Source of the DNA: Bradyrhizobium iriomotense
GTDB taxonomy: Bacteria; Pseudomonadota; Alphaproteobacteria; Rhizobiales; Xanthobacteraceae
Assembly: GCF_030160715.1 (NCBI RefSeq)
Contig: NZ_BSOW01000010.1
Span: 62,001-126,000, forward strand
Reading direction: 5' to 3'
DNA: 64,000 nt
Shown here: in pieces, positions 53,436-62,282 of the stretch
Numbering within the stretch: the stretch's first letter is position 1
How the letters are laid out: each line of letters begins with the position of its first letter
The notes under the pieces: generated by a model
The model's database searches: none
The model's input: the letters and a program-made list of their open reading frames with translations, nothing else
What the model was told of the DNA's origin: nothing
Program-made: the position numbers and the translations under genes

Positions 53436-53664
53436 CACAGTCTCCATGCAATGCGGGGGTATTTACTTGTACTAGCAGTTGCGCTTTGCGCGGACCGCGC
53501 GCGAGCATCGGCCGCGAGGAGAGGGACGCTCTCGAAGTCCGCGGGTTCTCTATGTGGGTCAATCCCGTGCGCGGCAGGTTCAATGCGTAGGCGCACACCT
53601 CTCCGCGAGCGCGACAGGAATCGCCTCTCGGAGAAGATTCAGCTGATCTCACCGCCCGCAGGTA

Positions 53665-54576
53665 TCAAGACAAACCCGCCACCAGCGGGCGTTGCAGGTG
53701 CTTGGCCATCAGCTTCGCCGCCTCGGCATAGCGCCGCGCTTCCAGGACGTCGAGCAGACGCAAATGCTGACGCACGTGCCGTCGCATGCCGTCGCGGTCG
53801 GCGAAGCTGCGATAGGCGAACAGGCGCCTGATCGAGTTGACGCGCTTGAGCGCTTCAACGAAGAACGGATTGCCGGCCCCGCGGATGATCTCCTCATGGA
53901 ACTCGCAGCCGGAGTGATAGATCTCGCCGATCGTCATCTTCTCGAGTTCGCCTTCAAGGACGCGCAGCTGGCGCTCACGCAAACGTGCGATCACCTCCTG
54001 CGGTAGCGTGAAATCGGGCTGCGCGATCGCTGCCGGCTCGATCACCGCGCGAAACGCCATCGCCTTGGCCTGTGCTTCGGGGCTGGAGACGGTCTCCGCA
54101 AAGCGCCAGCCATAGCCCGGCAGTCGCGCGATCCACCCCTCGGCCGCGATGCGGTCGAGCATCCGCTGCAGCTCGGCCCGGCTCAGATCATAGCGGCGCA
54201 TCAGCTCCGCCTCGGCGATGTCAGCCGGCAGCCGGCTCGCGAGAACATCGCCAGCGATGGTCGCATAGACCTGCTCGCTGCGCCTGACCGCCGCGAGCGC
54301 CGGTTGGGCTGCACCGCTGGTCGGGTTCTTCGCCAGCACGAAGCCGCGATTCGGCTCGCCGCGCGCCAGCCCCGCCGCTTCAAGAGCCTTAAGGCCGAGC
54401 CGGATCGGCGCGCGTGAAAGGTCCAGCGCGTCCGCAAGCCTTTGTTCGATCAAGCGATCGCCGGCCTTCATCCCTTCGCGCCGGGCGAGCGCCATGATCA
54501 GGCCGGCGAGGTGCTCGGTACGCTCGGAACCGCCGCTCCTGGCGGCGCGCTGTCGGGAACTGTCGGACGTGGTCAT
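53665..54576 (-). CDS. GntR-family (FCD) transcriptional regulator
   Basis: A 303-residue regulator from ATG 54576. It has two winged-helix regions (RLIEQRLADALDLSRAPIRLGLKALEAAG and AELMRRYDLSRAELQRMLDRIAAEGW), then an FCD effector domain with FHEEIIRGAGNPFFVEAL and HLRLLDVLEARRYAEA. It diverges from the HMG-CoA lyase-like operon (88 bp between starts) and is predicted to control it. A palindrome at 54618-54649 is a candidate operator. Confidence 0.85.
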   Translation of the reverse strand: MTTSDSSRQRAARSGGSERTEHLAGLIMALARREGMKAGDRLIEQRLADALDLSRAPIRLGLKALEAAGLARGEPNRGFVLAKNPTSGAAQPALAAVRRSEQVYATIAGDVLASRLPADIAEAELMRRYDLSRAELQRMLDRIAAEGWIARLPGYGWRFAETVSSPEAQAKAMAFRAVIEPAAIAQPDFTLPQEVIARLRERQLRVLEGELEKMTIGEIYHSGCEFHEEIIRGAGNPFFVEALKRVNSIRRLFAYRSFADRDGMRRHVRQHLRLLDVLEARRYAEAAKLMAKHLQRPLVAGLS

Positions 54577-54617
54577 TGCAGTGCACGCAAAGTTTAGGAC
54601 TTGACAGACTGTCCCAT

Positions 54618-54649
54618 GGATTGTTCTTTTGTGCAATAATATACAATCC
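54618..54649. promoter_or_regulatory. Candidate GntR operator
   Basis: The inverted repeat GGATTGT-N18-ACAATCC lies in the 88-bp divergent promoter between the GntR gene and the catabolic operon. It overlaps the AT-rich CAATAATATACAAT, and a TTGACA lies at 54601-54606. Position suits autoregulation plus operon control. Confidence 0.4.
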
Positions 54650-54664
54650 AGCAGGGAGAGCCCG

Positions 54665-55600
54665 ATGGCGCGCGCGCCGGATGTCCATATTTGCGAGGTC
54701 GCTCCCCGCGATGGCCTGCAGAATCTCGACATCTTCGTTCCCACTGACGCCAAATGCGCGCTGATCGACACGATCGCTGCCGCCGGCGTGCGCGAGATCG
54801 ATGCCGGATCCTTCGTGCCGCCAAAGGTCGTGCCGCAATTCGCCGACGTCGATGCAGTGATGGCGCATGCACTCGTGCACAAGACGGCGACCATCGGCGC
54901 GCTGGTGCCGAACCCGAGGGGCGCCGAGCGCGCCATCGTCGCCGGCGTCAACGCCGTCTATTTCGTCATTTCGGCAAGCGAGACGCACAATCGCGCCAAT
55001 GTGCGTCGCTCGGTCGAAGAGCAGCTCGACGGGTTTCGCGCCGTTCGTGCCGCGATCGACGCCCGGCCGGTGGACCAGCGGCCGCAACTGATGGGTGCGA
55101 TCTCCACCTCCTTCGGCTGCTCCCTGGAAGGCGAGGTCAGCGAAGCGGCCGTGTGCCGGGTTGCGCGCGCCTTTGCCGAAGCTCGTGCCGACGAGATCGG
55201 GCTTGCCGACACCGTCGGCTACGCCACCCCGAAGCTGATCGGGCGGATCGTCGGAGCTGTCAGGCGCGAGGTCGGATCGCAGATGACGCTGCGGCTGCAT
55301 CTGCACGACACGCTCGGCGCGGGCCTTGCCAATGCCGTCGCCGGCCTCGAGGCGGGGATCCGCCGTTTCGATGCAGCAGTGTCCGGGCTCGGCGGCTGCC
55401 CCTTTGCTCCGGGCGCACGCGGCAACATCGTCACCGAGGATCTCGTGTTCATGCTGGAGCGGATGGGGCTCTCCACTGGCATCGACCTCGATCGCCTGAT
55501 GCAGACGCGGGAAATTCTCGCCCGCCATATCCAGGCCAAACATCTGACGGGGCATTTGCACGAGGCGGGTATTCCCAAGGTGCTGCGGAGGGCGGCATGA
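54665..55600 (+). CDS. Hydroxymethylglutaryl-CoA lyase family protein
   Basis: A 311-residue TIM-barrel lyase from ATG 54665 (GGGAG upstream). The N-terminal metal motif is CEVAPRDGLQN, catalytic Asp/His motifs are LADTVGYA and LHLHDTLGAGLAN, and the active-site Cys loop is SGLGGCPFAPGARGN. It probably cleaves HMG-CoA or a related 3-hydroxy-acyl-CoA. The stop overlaps the next start (ATGA). It is the first gene of the catabolic/uptake operon. Confidence 0.88.
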   Translation: MARAPDVHICEVAPRDGLQNLDIFVPTDAKCALIDTIAAAGVREIDAGSFVPPKVVPQFADVDAVMAHALVHKTATIGALVPNPRGAERAIVAGVNAVYFVISASETHNRANVRRSVEEQLDGFRAVRAAIDARPVDQRPQLMGAISTSFGCSLEGEVSEAAVCRVARAFAEARADEIGLADTVGYATPKLIGRIVGAVRREVGSQMTLRLHLHDTLGAGLANAVAGLEAGIRRFDAAVSGLGGCPFAPGARGNIVTEDLVFMLERMGLSTGIDLDRLMQTREILARHIQAKHLTGHLHEAGIPKVLRRAA

Positions 55601-56811
55601 CGGCGGCTATCCACGAGACCGTATCGGAGCTTCGTCCGCTGGCCGGCCTTCGTGTCATCGAGTTCAGCCAGATGGTGATGGGGCCGAGCTGCGGGCTGAT
55701 CCTCGCCGATCTCGGCGCCGACGTGATCAAGGTCGAGCCGCCCAAGGGCGACCGCACCCGCTATTTCAAGGGTCCCGCCGCCGGCTTCTTCGCCACCTAC
55801 AGCCGCAACAAGCGCAGTATCGCGCTGGACACGTCGACTGCGGAAGGCCAAGCGATCGCGCGTAAACTGATCGAAAATAGCGACGTCCTGATCGAGAATT
55901 TCCGGCCGGGCCTCTTGAAGCGCGTCGGCCTCGATTACGAGAGCGTTGCGGCCTTTGCGCCAGGCCTGATCTATTGCTCGCTCAAAGGATATCTTCCCGG
56001 CCCATACGAGAACCGCCTCGCGCTCGACGAGGTCGTGCAGATGATGGGCGGCCTTGCGTACATGACCGGCCTGCCGGACCGGCCGATGCGCGCCGGCGCT
56101 TCGGTCAATGACGTCATGGGCGGCATGTTCGGCGTGATCGCGATCCAGGCTGCGCTGGCCGAGCGGCAGCGCACCGGCCGAGGTCGCTACATCCAGAGCG
56201 CACTGTACGAGAACAACGTTTTCCTGATGGCGCAGGCCATGATGTGCGAGGTGGTCAGCGGCCAGCCCTCAATCCCTTATTCGATCAAGGACAGCCCCTG
56301 GCCGGTCTACGACCTCTTCGACACCAGGGACGGCTCAAAGCTGTTCGTCACCATCGTCGGTGAAGAGCAGTGGGAGGCGTTCTGCCGCGCCTTTGATCGC
56401 GAAGTCTGGCTTGCGGATCCGCGCTTCGCGACGAGCAACGACCGCGTCGACCATCGCGGCTGGCTCATCCCCGAAATCGCGAAGATCTTCAAGGAATGGA
56501 ATAAGGCCGATCTCGCCGCGCGCCTTGAGCAGCTCGATCTGCCCTACGCGCCGGTGAACAAGCCCGGCGATCTCTTCGATGACCCGCATCTCAACCAGTC
56601 GGGCGGGCTGACCGACATTCACCTGCCTGATGGTGGCGAGGCAAAAACGCCGCTCTTGCCAATTTCCATGGACGGCCGCCGCCTGCCCAACCGCTACGAT
56701 CCGCCGCAGATCGGCGAGCAAACGAGCGAGATCTTGCGCGAGATCGGCCTTTCCCCGAAAGAAATCGAAACGCTGCGGCAAGCAGGAACGATCAAGGTCC
56801 CGCCGTCCTGA
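55597..56811 (+). CDS. CaiB/BaiF family III CoA-transferase
   Basis: A 404-residue CoA-transferase. The catalytic Asp lies in LALDEVVQMMGG, with LRVIEFSQMVMGPSCGLILADLGADVIKVE as the typical N-terminus. It overlaps the lyase gene by 4 nt. Family III members include succinyl-CoA:3-hydroxymethylglutarate/glutarate transferase, so it may activate the acid that the lyase then splits (inference). This agrees with an imported dicarboxylate substrate. Confidence 0.88.
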   Translation: MTAAIHETVSELRPLAGLRVIEFSQMVMGPSCGLILADLGADVIKVEPPKGDRTRYFKGPAAGFFATYSRNKRSIALDTSTAEGQAIARKLIENSDVLIENFRPGLLKRVGLDYESVAAFAPGLIYCSLKGYLPGPYENRLALDEVVQMMGGLAYMTGLPDRPMRAGASVNDVMGGMFGVIAIQAALAERQRTGRGRYIQSALYENNVFLMAQAMMCEVVSGQPSIPYSIKDSPWPVYDLFDTRDGSKLFVTIVGEEQWEAFCRAFDREVWLADPRFATSNDRVDHRGWLIPEIAKIFKEWNKADLAARLEQLDLPYAPVNKPGDLFDDPHLNQSGGLTDIHLPDGGEAKTPLLPISMDGRRLPNRYDPPQIGEQTSEILREIGLSPKEIETLRQAGTIKVPPS

Positions 56812-56849
56812 CTGATCGGCGCGATCAAAGAGAATACAGGGAGGAGCTC

Positions 56850-57896
56850 ATGAGTATCACCAGGCGCCAGGCGCTGATCGCGGGCTCCGCATTGGCGGGC
56901 GCATCGCTGCTGCCGGGACGATTGCACGCGGAGGGCAAGCAGGTCTCGCTCGCCTTCGGACCGGTGTCGCCGGTCTACGCCATCGGCATGATCGCGGAGC
57001 TGAAGGGGTACTTCAAGGACGAAGGGCTCGATTCGAAGCTCGTGACCGGCAACGCCGGTACGTTCGGTCGCCAGACGCTGGCGGCAGGGCAGGCGCTGTT
57101 CGCGCATGGCGATGCCAGCCATCCGCTCCAACTCAGCGCGCGCGGCAAGCCCTGCAAGATCCTGCTCGCGACCGAGATGGTGTGCTCCTATGCCAACATC
57201 ATGGTCCGGCAGGACCTCTACGAGAGCGGCATCAATTCGGTCGAGAAGCTCGCAGACTACAAGCGCGCGGACGGGGCCAAGCCGATCGTCGCGGCCACCG
57301 CGATCGGCTCGGGCACCTGGGTGTTCGGCACTTATGTGTTCGAGGCGCGCGGGCTCGGCGACAGGGTGAACTGGGTCGCCGGCGGCGGACCGAATACGAT
57401 GTTCCCCTCGCTCCAGACCAAGCAGTTCGACGCCATCATGGCGCCGCCGAGCTGGATCGTCGAAGTCGAGAAGAAGGGTTTTGGCAGGACGATCTACGAT
57501 ACCTCCAAGCCCGGCGTATTCGAGAAGGATTTCGGCGGCACGCTGCCGGTTCTCGTGATCTACACGCTCCAGGACACGGTCGAGCAGGACAAGGCGCTGG
57601 TGCAGGCCTACGTCAACGCGATCTACCGCGCGTTGGCCTTCGTGAAGGCGACGCCGCTCGCCGACGTGCAGGCGCTGGTCACGCCGAAATATTTCTCCGG
57701 CATCGATCCGGATGCTGTCAGCGCCGAGCTCGGCTTCGACAAGTCGACCTGGGCCTATGACGGCGTTATCGACAAGCCGTCGTTCGAACGTGGCGCCAAG
57801 CCCTGGTACCGCAAGGGCACCGACATTCCCGAAACCAAGTACGAGAATGTCGTCGACATGAGCTTCCTTGAGGCAGCCAGGGCGAAATACAAATGA
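56850..57896 (+). CDS. ABC transporter substrate-binding protein (NMT1/SsuA-like), Tat-type signal
   Basis: A 348-residue periplasmic binding protein. The signal has TRRQALIAG and a hydrophobic core, consistent with Tat or Sec export. The mature domain begins KQVSLAFGPVSPVYAIGMIAELKGYFKDEG, the pattern of nitrate/sulfonate/taurine-type binding proteins. GGGAGG precedes the ATG. Its stop overlaps the ATPase start (ATGA). Confidence 0.85.
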   Translation: MSITRRQALIAGSALAGASLLPGRLHAEGKQVSLAFGPVSPVYAIGMIAELKGYFKDEGLDSKLVTGNAGTFGRQTLAAGQALFAHGDASHPLQLSARGKPCKILLATEMVCSYANIMVRQDLYESGINSVEKLADYKRADGAKPIVAATAIGSGTWVFGTYVFEARGLGDRVNWVAGGGPNTMFPSLQTKQFDAIMAPPSWIVEVEKKGFGRTIYDTSKPGVFEKDFGGTLPVLVIYTLQDTVEQDKALVQAYVNAIYRALAFVKATPLADVQALVTPKYFSGIDPDAVSAELGFDKSTWAYDGVIDKPSFERGAKPWYRKGTDIPETKYENVVDMSFLEAARAKYK

Positions 57897-58741
57897 TGGC
57901 CGCCCCCAACCCGGGCCTCGCGCGCGCGAGAGAGGACGATGACAGGGCCGCGGCTCGCACGCGCATCGCCGTGCAAGGGCTCGCCAAACGTTTCAACACG
58001 TCCGGCCGCGAGTTCGTGGCGGTCGATGACGTGTCCTTCGAGGTCAAGCAGGGCGAGTTCGTCGCGCTGCTCGGCCCATCCGGCTGCGGCAAGAGCACCA
58101 TCCTCAACATGGTGGCAGGACTTTTGCCGCGCTCGGGCGGACGAATCCTGATCGACGAGGACACCATCGAGACCGGCACGGTCAACCCCAGGGTCGGCTA
58201 TGTCTTCCAGCGCGACACGCTGTTTCCCTGGCGCACCGTGGAGCAGAACATCGGCTATGGGCTGGAGATCGCGGGGTTGCCGAAGGCCGAGCGCGCCCGG
58301 CGCGTCGCTTCGGCCGTGGAGAAGGCCGGGCTCACAGGTTTTGCGCAGAGCTTCCCGCGCATGCTGTCCGGCGGCATGCGCCAGCGCGTCGCCTTGATGC
58401 GCACGCTGATCCTGGAGCCCGAAATCCTGTTGATGGATGAACCGTTCGGCGCGCTCGACACCCATACCAAGCTCGAGATGCACAAGACGCTGTTGGAGAT
58501 CTGGGAGCGCGAGCGGCAGACCGTGCTGTTCGTGACGCATGATCTCGGCGAGGCGCTGACGCTCGCAAGCCGTATCATCCTGCTCTCGGCGCGGCCCGGG
58601 CGGCTCAAGGAGGATTTCGACGTCGCCATCCCGCGGCCGCGCGATCCCGTGGCCGTGCGCGAGACCGCCGAATTCGGCCGCCTCTATTCCCACATCTGGC
58701 ATTCCCTCGGCGAAGAATTCCGCCGCACCAGGGCTGACTGA
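57893..58741 (+). CDS. ABC transporter ATP-binding protein (SsuB/TauB-like)
   Basis: A 282-residue ATPase. Walker A is GPSGCGKST, the Q-loop lies in YVFQRDTLFPWRT, the signature is LSGGMRQRVAL, Walker B is ILLMDEPFGALD, and the H-loop lies in LFVTHDLGEAL. It couples to the adjacent permease in the same transcript. Confidence 0.92.
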   Translation: MMAAPNPGLARAREDDDRAAARTRIAVQGLAKRFNTSGREFVAVDDVSFEVKQGEFVALLGPSGCGKSTILNMVAGLLPRSGGRILIDEDTIETGTVNPRVGYVFQRDTLFPWRTVEQNIGYGLEIAGLPKAERARRVASAVEKAGLTGFAQSFPRMLSGGMRQRVALMRTLILEPEILLMDEPFGALDTHTKLEMHKTLLEIWERERQTVLFVTHDLGEALTLASRIILLSARPGRLKEDFDVAIPRPRDPVAVRETAEFGRLYSHIWHSLGEEFRRTRAD

Positions 58742-58743
58742 CC

Positions 58744-59595
58744 ATGGCCAAAAGCCGCACCGTGATCCTGTTCTGGCAACTGGCCATTCTCGCAGCCGTG
58801 CTCGTCATCTGGCAGTGGGGCTTCGAATGGAGCAAGGCGTTGCTGCCGAGGGCTTACGTTCCAAAAATCCTCGATCCTTATTTCGTCGCCAAGCCGTCGC
58901 TGATCTGGCAGAGTTTTCTGCGGCTTGGCTGCTTCTCCGACACCGCCGGCTTCACCACGTGCATCAAGGGCAACGACAATAATTTGTGGCTCGCCACGCT
59001 GGTCACGTTGAAGAACACTTGGTGGGGATTCCTGTTCGGATCGGCGAGCGGAATCGCGGCCGGCCTGATCCTCGGCCGTTCCGATTTTCTGGCCCGCGTG
59101 TTCGGCCCCTACATCGTGGCGCTCAACTCGATCCCGCGCATCGCGCTGGTGCCACTCGTCATCCTGATCTTCGGCCTCGGCGATCTCTCCAAGATCGCGA
59201 CCGCCTGGTTGGTCGTATTCTTCGTGGTGTTCTTCAACACCTTCGAGGGGACGCGCGCGGTCGATCGCGACCAGATCGCTGCCGCCCGTCTGCTCGGTGC
59301 CAGCGAATTCACGGTGCTGCGTACCGTCGTGATCCCGTCCGCGCTCGCCTGGGTGTTCGCCTCGCTGCTGCCGGCAGTCTCATTTGCGCTGATCGGCGTC
59401 ATCGTCGGCGAGTTCATCGGCGCCGAGCGTGGGCTCGGCAAGCTCATCATCGAGGCCGAGGCACGCGCCAACGCCAGCGAGATGATGGTCGCCATCTTCG
59501 TCATGATGTTCGTCGGCATTTTGCTGGCGGTCGCCGTGCGCTCGCTGCAGTCCTACCTGCTGCGCTGGCAGCCGCAATTCGAGCCTTCGGCATAG
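58744..59595 (+). CDS. ABC transporter permease (SsuC/TauC-like)
   Basis: A 283-residue inner-membrane permease with about six helices. The EAA-type cytoplasmic loop lies in AARLLGASEFTVLRTVVIPSAL. It starts 2 nt after the ATPase stop. Residues about 40-80 carry a periplasmic-looking insertion with two Cys (RLGCFSDTAGFTTC), unusual for the family and possibly disulfide-linked. Confidence 0.9.
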   Translation: MAKSRTVILFWQLAILAAVLVIWQWGFEWSKALLPRAYVPKILDPYFVAKPSLIWQSFLRLGCFSDTAGFTTCIKGNDNNLWLATLVTLKNTWWGFLFGSASGIAAGLILGRSDFLARVFGPYIVALNSIPRIALVPLVILIFGLGDLSKIATAWLVVFFVVFFNTFEGTRAVDRDQIAAARLLGASEFTVLRTVVIPSALAWVFASLLPAVSFALIGVIVGEFIGAERGLGKLIIEAEARANASEMMVAIFVMMFVGILLAVAVRSLQSYLLRWQPQFEPSA

Positions 59596-59614
59596 GGGCT
59601 CGCGGCTTCCGTCG

Positions 59615-60862
59615 TCACCGGCTGAACCGCGCCACCAGCTCGACGTGCGGCGTGTGGCGGAACTGGTCGACCGGAACCACGGTCTCGAGCTTGTAGCCGC
59701 CGTCGGTCAGCAGCCGTGCATCGCGGGCGAATGTCGCGACGTTGCAGGACACCGCGATCACGACCGGCACCTTGCTTGCGGCGAGTTTTAGCGCCTGCGC
59801 CTGCGCGCCCTGGCGTGGCGGGTCGAATACGACGGCATCGAACTCGCGCAGTTCCTGCGGCACCAGGGGGCGGCGGAACAAGTCACGCGGTGCGGCCGCG
59901 ATTGGCTTCAGGCCTGGCGTCCGCGCGGCTTTCGCAAGCGCTGCGACGGCGCCAGCGTCGCTGTCATAGGCGGTGACGCGCGCCTTCTCGGCAAGCCTCA
60001 AGGCAAATGGGCCGACGCCGCAGAAGAGATCGGCGGTCTCCTTTGCCTTGCCGACGCGCTCGCTCACCAGCCTGGCCAGCGTTTCCTCGCCGGCCACGGT
60101 TGCCTGGAGGAACGAGCCCGGCGGCAGCGTCACCTCGGCACGCCCCATGCGCAGCGTCGGTGGCAGCCGTTGCAGCACGAGCTCGCCGTGCCGTGTCAGC
60201 CGTGCCAGACAATGCTGCTCGGCGACGCCCGAGAGCGCCGCGACCATCGCCGCCGGCAGCGGACCTGAGCCGCGTACGTCGACATCGAGGCCGTTCTCGG
60301 TCGCTGTGATCTGGATGTCGAGCGGCTTGGTCACCGCCATTTTGGACGTCAGCGGCTCGGCGACCGCCCAGGCGGCATCGAGCGCGCCGTCGAGGGCGGG
60401 ATCGAGGATAGGGCAGCGATGGATCGGGATGACGTCATGCGAGCTTGTCGCGGCAAAGCCCACTTTGAGGATCGCATGCGTGCCGAGCCGGCCATGCAGC
60501 GTGATGCGGCGGCGTCCCGCGCCGTGCGCGTCGACCAGCGGCGCCACCTCGCAGTCGACGCCGGCCTGTGCCAGCGTCTCGATCACGATGTTGCGCTTCC
60601 ACGCCTGGTACGGCGCGGCCGCCCAATGCTGGATCGCGCAACCGCCGCAGACGCCGAAATGCGGACAGAACGGCGCGATGCGCTCAGAGCTTGCCACATC
60701 CACCGCGAGCAGCTTCCGACGGTCGGGATGATGGCCGTGGACCTGCTCGACCTCGACGGTCTCGCCTCCGAGCGTATAGGGCACGTAGATCGCCTCGCGC
60801 TCGTCGAGGCAGACGCCTTCGCCGCGATGGCCGACGTGATCGATTGTCAGGCGCTCAACCAC
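59615..60862 (-). CDS. Class I SAM-dependent RNA methyltransferase (RlmD/TrmA family)
   Basis: A radical-free uracil-5 methyltransferase of 415 residues from GTG 60862; a TTG at 60886 is possible. The 4Fe-4S ligands are in CPHFGVCGGC. The SAM site is ADLFCGVGPFALRLAEKA. The catalytic Cys is in VIAVSCNVATFARDA, with VVFDPPRQGAQAQ as motif IV. The C-terminal end is VPVDQFRHTPHVELVARFSR. The GTG overlaps tlyA by 8 nt. Confidence 0.88.
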   Translation of the reverse strand: MVERLTIDHVGHRGEGVCLDEREAIYVPYTLGGETVEVEQVHGHHPDRRKLLAVDVASSERIAPFCPHFGVCGGCAIQHWAAAPYQAWKRNIVIETLAQAGVDCEVAPLVDAHGAGRRRITLHGRLGTHAILKVGFAATSSHDVIPIHRCPILDPALDGALDAAWAVAEPLTSKMAVTKPLDIQITATENGLDVDVRGSGPLPAAMVAALSGVAEQHCLARLTRHGELVLQRLPPTLRMGRAEVTLPPGSFLQATVAGEETLARLVSERVGKAKETADLFCGVGPFALRLAEKARVTAYDSDAGAVAALAKAARTPGLKPIAAAPRDLFRRPLVPQELREFDAVVFDPPRQGAQAQALKLAASKVPVVIAVSCNVATFARDARLLTDGGYKLETVVPVDQFRHTPHVELVARFSR

Positions 60863-61589
60863 GGCGCGCGCCCAGGAAGAATTCAATATTGCCGTCGCCG
60901 CCCGTGATCGGCGAGGGGAATACCTCGATGCCGGTGCAACCGAGCGAGGCAGCGAAGGCTGCGATGTCGTCGCAGATCTCCTGATGCACGGCGGCGTTGC
61001 GGATAATCCCCTTCTTGTTGTGCTTCCGCTCGGCCTCGAACTGCGGCTTGATCAGCGCGAGCAGGCTCATCGGTGCAGCCGCCAGCGACAGTGCCACCGG
61101 CAGCACTGTCTTCAGCGAGATGAAGCTGACGTCGATAACGACGACATCAGGTCGCGCCGGCAGACGCTTGCCTTCGTAAGAGCGGATGTCGGTCTCCTCC
61201 ATCGAGACGATCTTGGGATGCCCGCGCAGCGAGGGATGCAGCTGCTCGCGCCCGACGTCGAGCGCGAACACGAGACTCGCGCCATTGGCCAGCAGTACCT
61301 CGGTGAAGCCGCCGGTGGAGGCACCGACGTCGAGGCAGATATGGTCTTCGATGTCGATGGGATAGCGCTCCAGCGCGCCGGCGAGCTTGACTCCGCCGCG
61401 CGAGACATAGGGATGCGCCGGCTCGGCCTGGAGCACCGCGTCCTCGGCGATCGTCTCGGATGGCTTTGCGACAGGCTTGTCATTGGCGGTGACGAGCCCG
61501 GCCTCGATCGCAGCGCGCGCCCGCGCCCGGCTCTCGAACAGGCCGCGTTCGACCAAAAGAACATCCGCGCGCTTGCGGGGAGGGGACAT
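60855..61589 (-). CDS. tlyA: TlyA family rRNA methyltransferase (hemolysin-like)
   Basis: A 244-residue protein from ATG 61589 (GGAGAG upstream). The N-terminal S4 domain is RADVLLVERGLFESRARARAAIEAGLV, and the C-terminal FtsJ-type domain includes LDVGASTGGFTEVLLANGA and VVIDVSFISLKTVLP. TlyA 2'-O-methylates 16S/23S rRNA cytidines and was earlier called haemolysin. It sits in the dxs neighbourhood, as in many alphaproteobacteria. Confidence 0.9.
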   Translation of the reverse strand: MSPPRKRADVLLVERGLFESRARARAAIEAGLVTANDKPVAKPSETIAEDAVLQAEPAHPYVSRGGVKLAGALERYPIDIEDHICLDVGASTGGFTEVLLANGASLVFALDVGREQLHPSLRGHPKIVSMEETDIRSYEGKRLPARPDVVVIDVSFISLKTVLPVALSLAAAPMSLLALIKPQFEAERKHNKKGIIRNAAVHQEICDDIAAFAASLGCTGIEVFPSPITGGDGNIEFFLGARRG

Positions 61590-61613
61590 CAGGCTCTCCG
61601 GGAGAGTTTGCTT

Positions 61614-61683
61614 GAGCATGATCCTTTCGGAAAACCACTGCACACTTTGCGCTAACGCGGCCCTTCGGGTCCGGATCATGCTC
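61614..61683. repeat. REP-like hairpin repeat, variant with insert
   Basis: The outer stem is perfect: GAGCATGATCC / GGATCATGCTC. The arm after TGCACACTTT is interrupted by about 25 nt (GCGCTAACGCGGCCCTTCGGG) that forms its own small stem. This is the third copy of the 8371-8420 family, lying between the deoxyribosyltransferase gene and tlyA. Confidence 0.75.
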
Positions 61684-61689
61684 TAGCGC

Positions 61690-62244
61690 TTATGTAGCGA
61701 GCAATCGCGCGGCCGCCATCCGGACGCAAGTCTCGAACGCGGCAAGATCGTGCCAGACGTCGATGGGCATCTCGGCGGGCGTCACCAGCGGGCAGCCGTG
61801 CAGCTCCAGCGCGTGGACCATCATGAGATTGTCGACCAGGCCAAAATCCTCGATCGTCAGTCCCTGCGCATCGATCAGGCGGCCGTCCTCGTTGGCGATA
61901 TCCATGAAGCGGCCGACGCGGTCGGCATAGACGGCGGGATCGTTGGAATAGGCGAGACACAGCTTGTCGCGGCCGGCCATGTAGCCGAGCTCGTAGACGG
62001 TGCCGGGATCGGCGCCGGCACCGCGGAACGGTGTGAGATTGGCGATGATGGCATCGGCCGCATCCATCATCGCCTCGTTGGCGGCGAAGATCTGGCGCGA
62101 AGCATCGCTCGCTGCGAGATCGATCGCGTTATCGAGAGGATAAAGGCCGTCGAGCCCGTGCGCGGCGCAGATCGCGGCCTTGCGCCGGCCGATCTCAACC
62201 GCATCCGGCAGGAACACGTCGGGGCCTGCCAGATAGATTTTCAT
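61690..62244 (-). CDS. Nucleoside 2-deoxyribosyltransferase
   Basis: A 184-residue enzyme from ATG 62244. The signature MKIYLAGPDVFLPDA is at the N-terminus, GADPGTVYELGYMAG carries the catalytic Glu motif, and AAFETCVRMAAARLLAT is the C-terminal helix. It exchanges or hydrolyses bases from deoxynucleosides/nucleotides in salvage. It lies 38 nt downstream of the dxs stop on the same strand. Confidence 0.88.
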   Translation of the reverse strand: MKIYLAGPDVFLPDAVEIGRRKAAICAAHGLDGLYPLDNAIDLAASDASRQIFAANEAMMDAADAIIANLTPFRGAGADPGTVYELGYMAGRDKLCLAYSNDPAVYADRVGRFMDIANEDGRLIDAQGLTIEDFGLVDNLMMVHALELHGCPLVTPAEMPIDVWHDLAAFETCVRMAAARLLAT

Positions 62245-62282
62245 GGAGGTTGCGCTGCTTCGCCGAAGGCCGAAGCCCGCCG

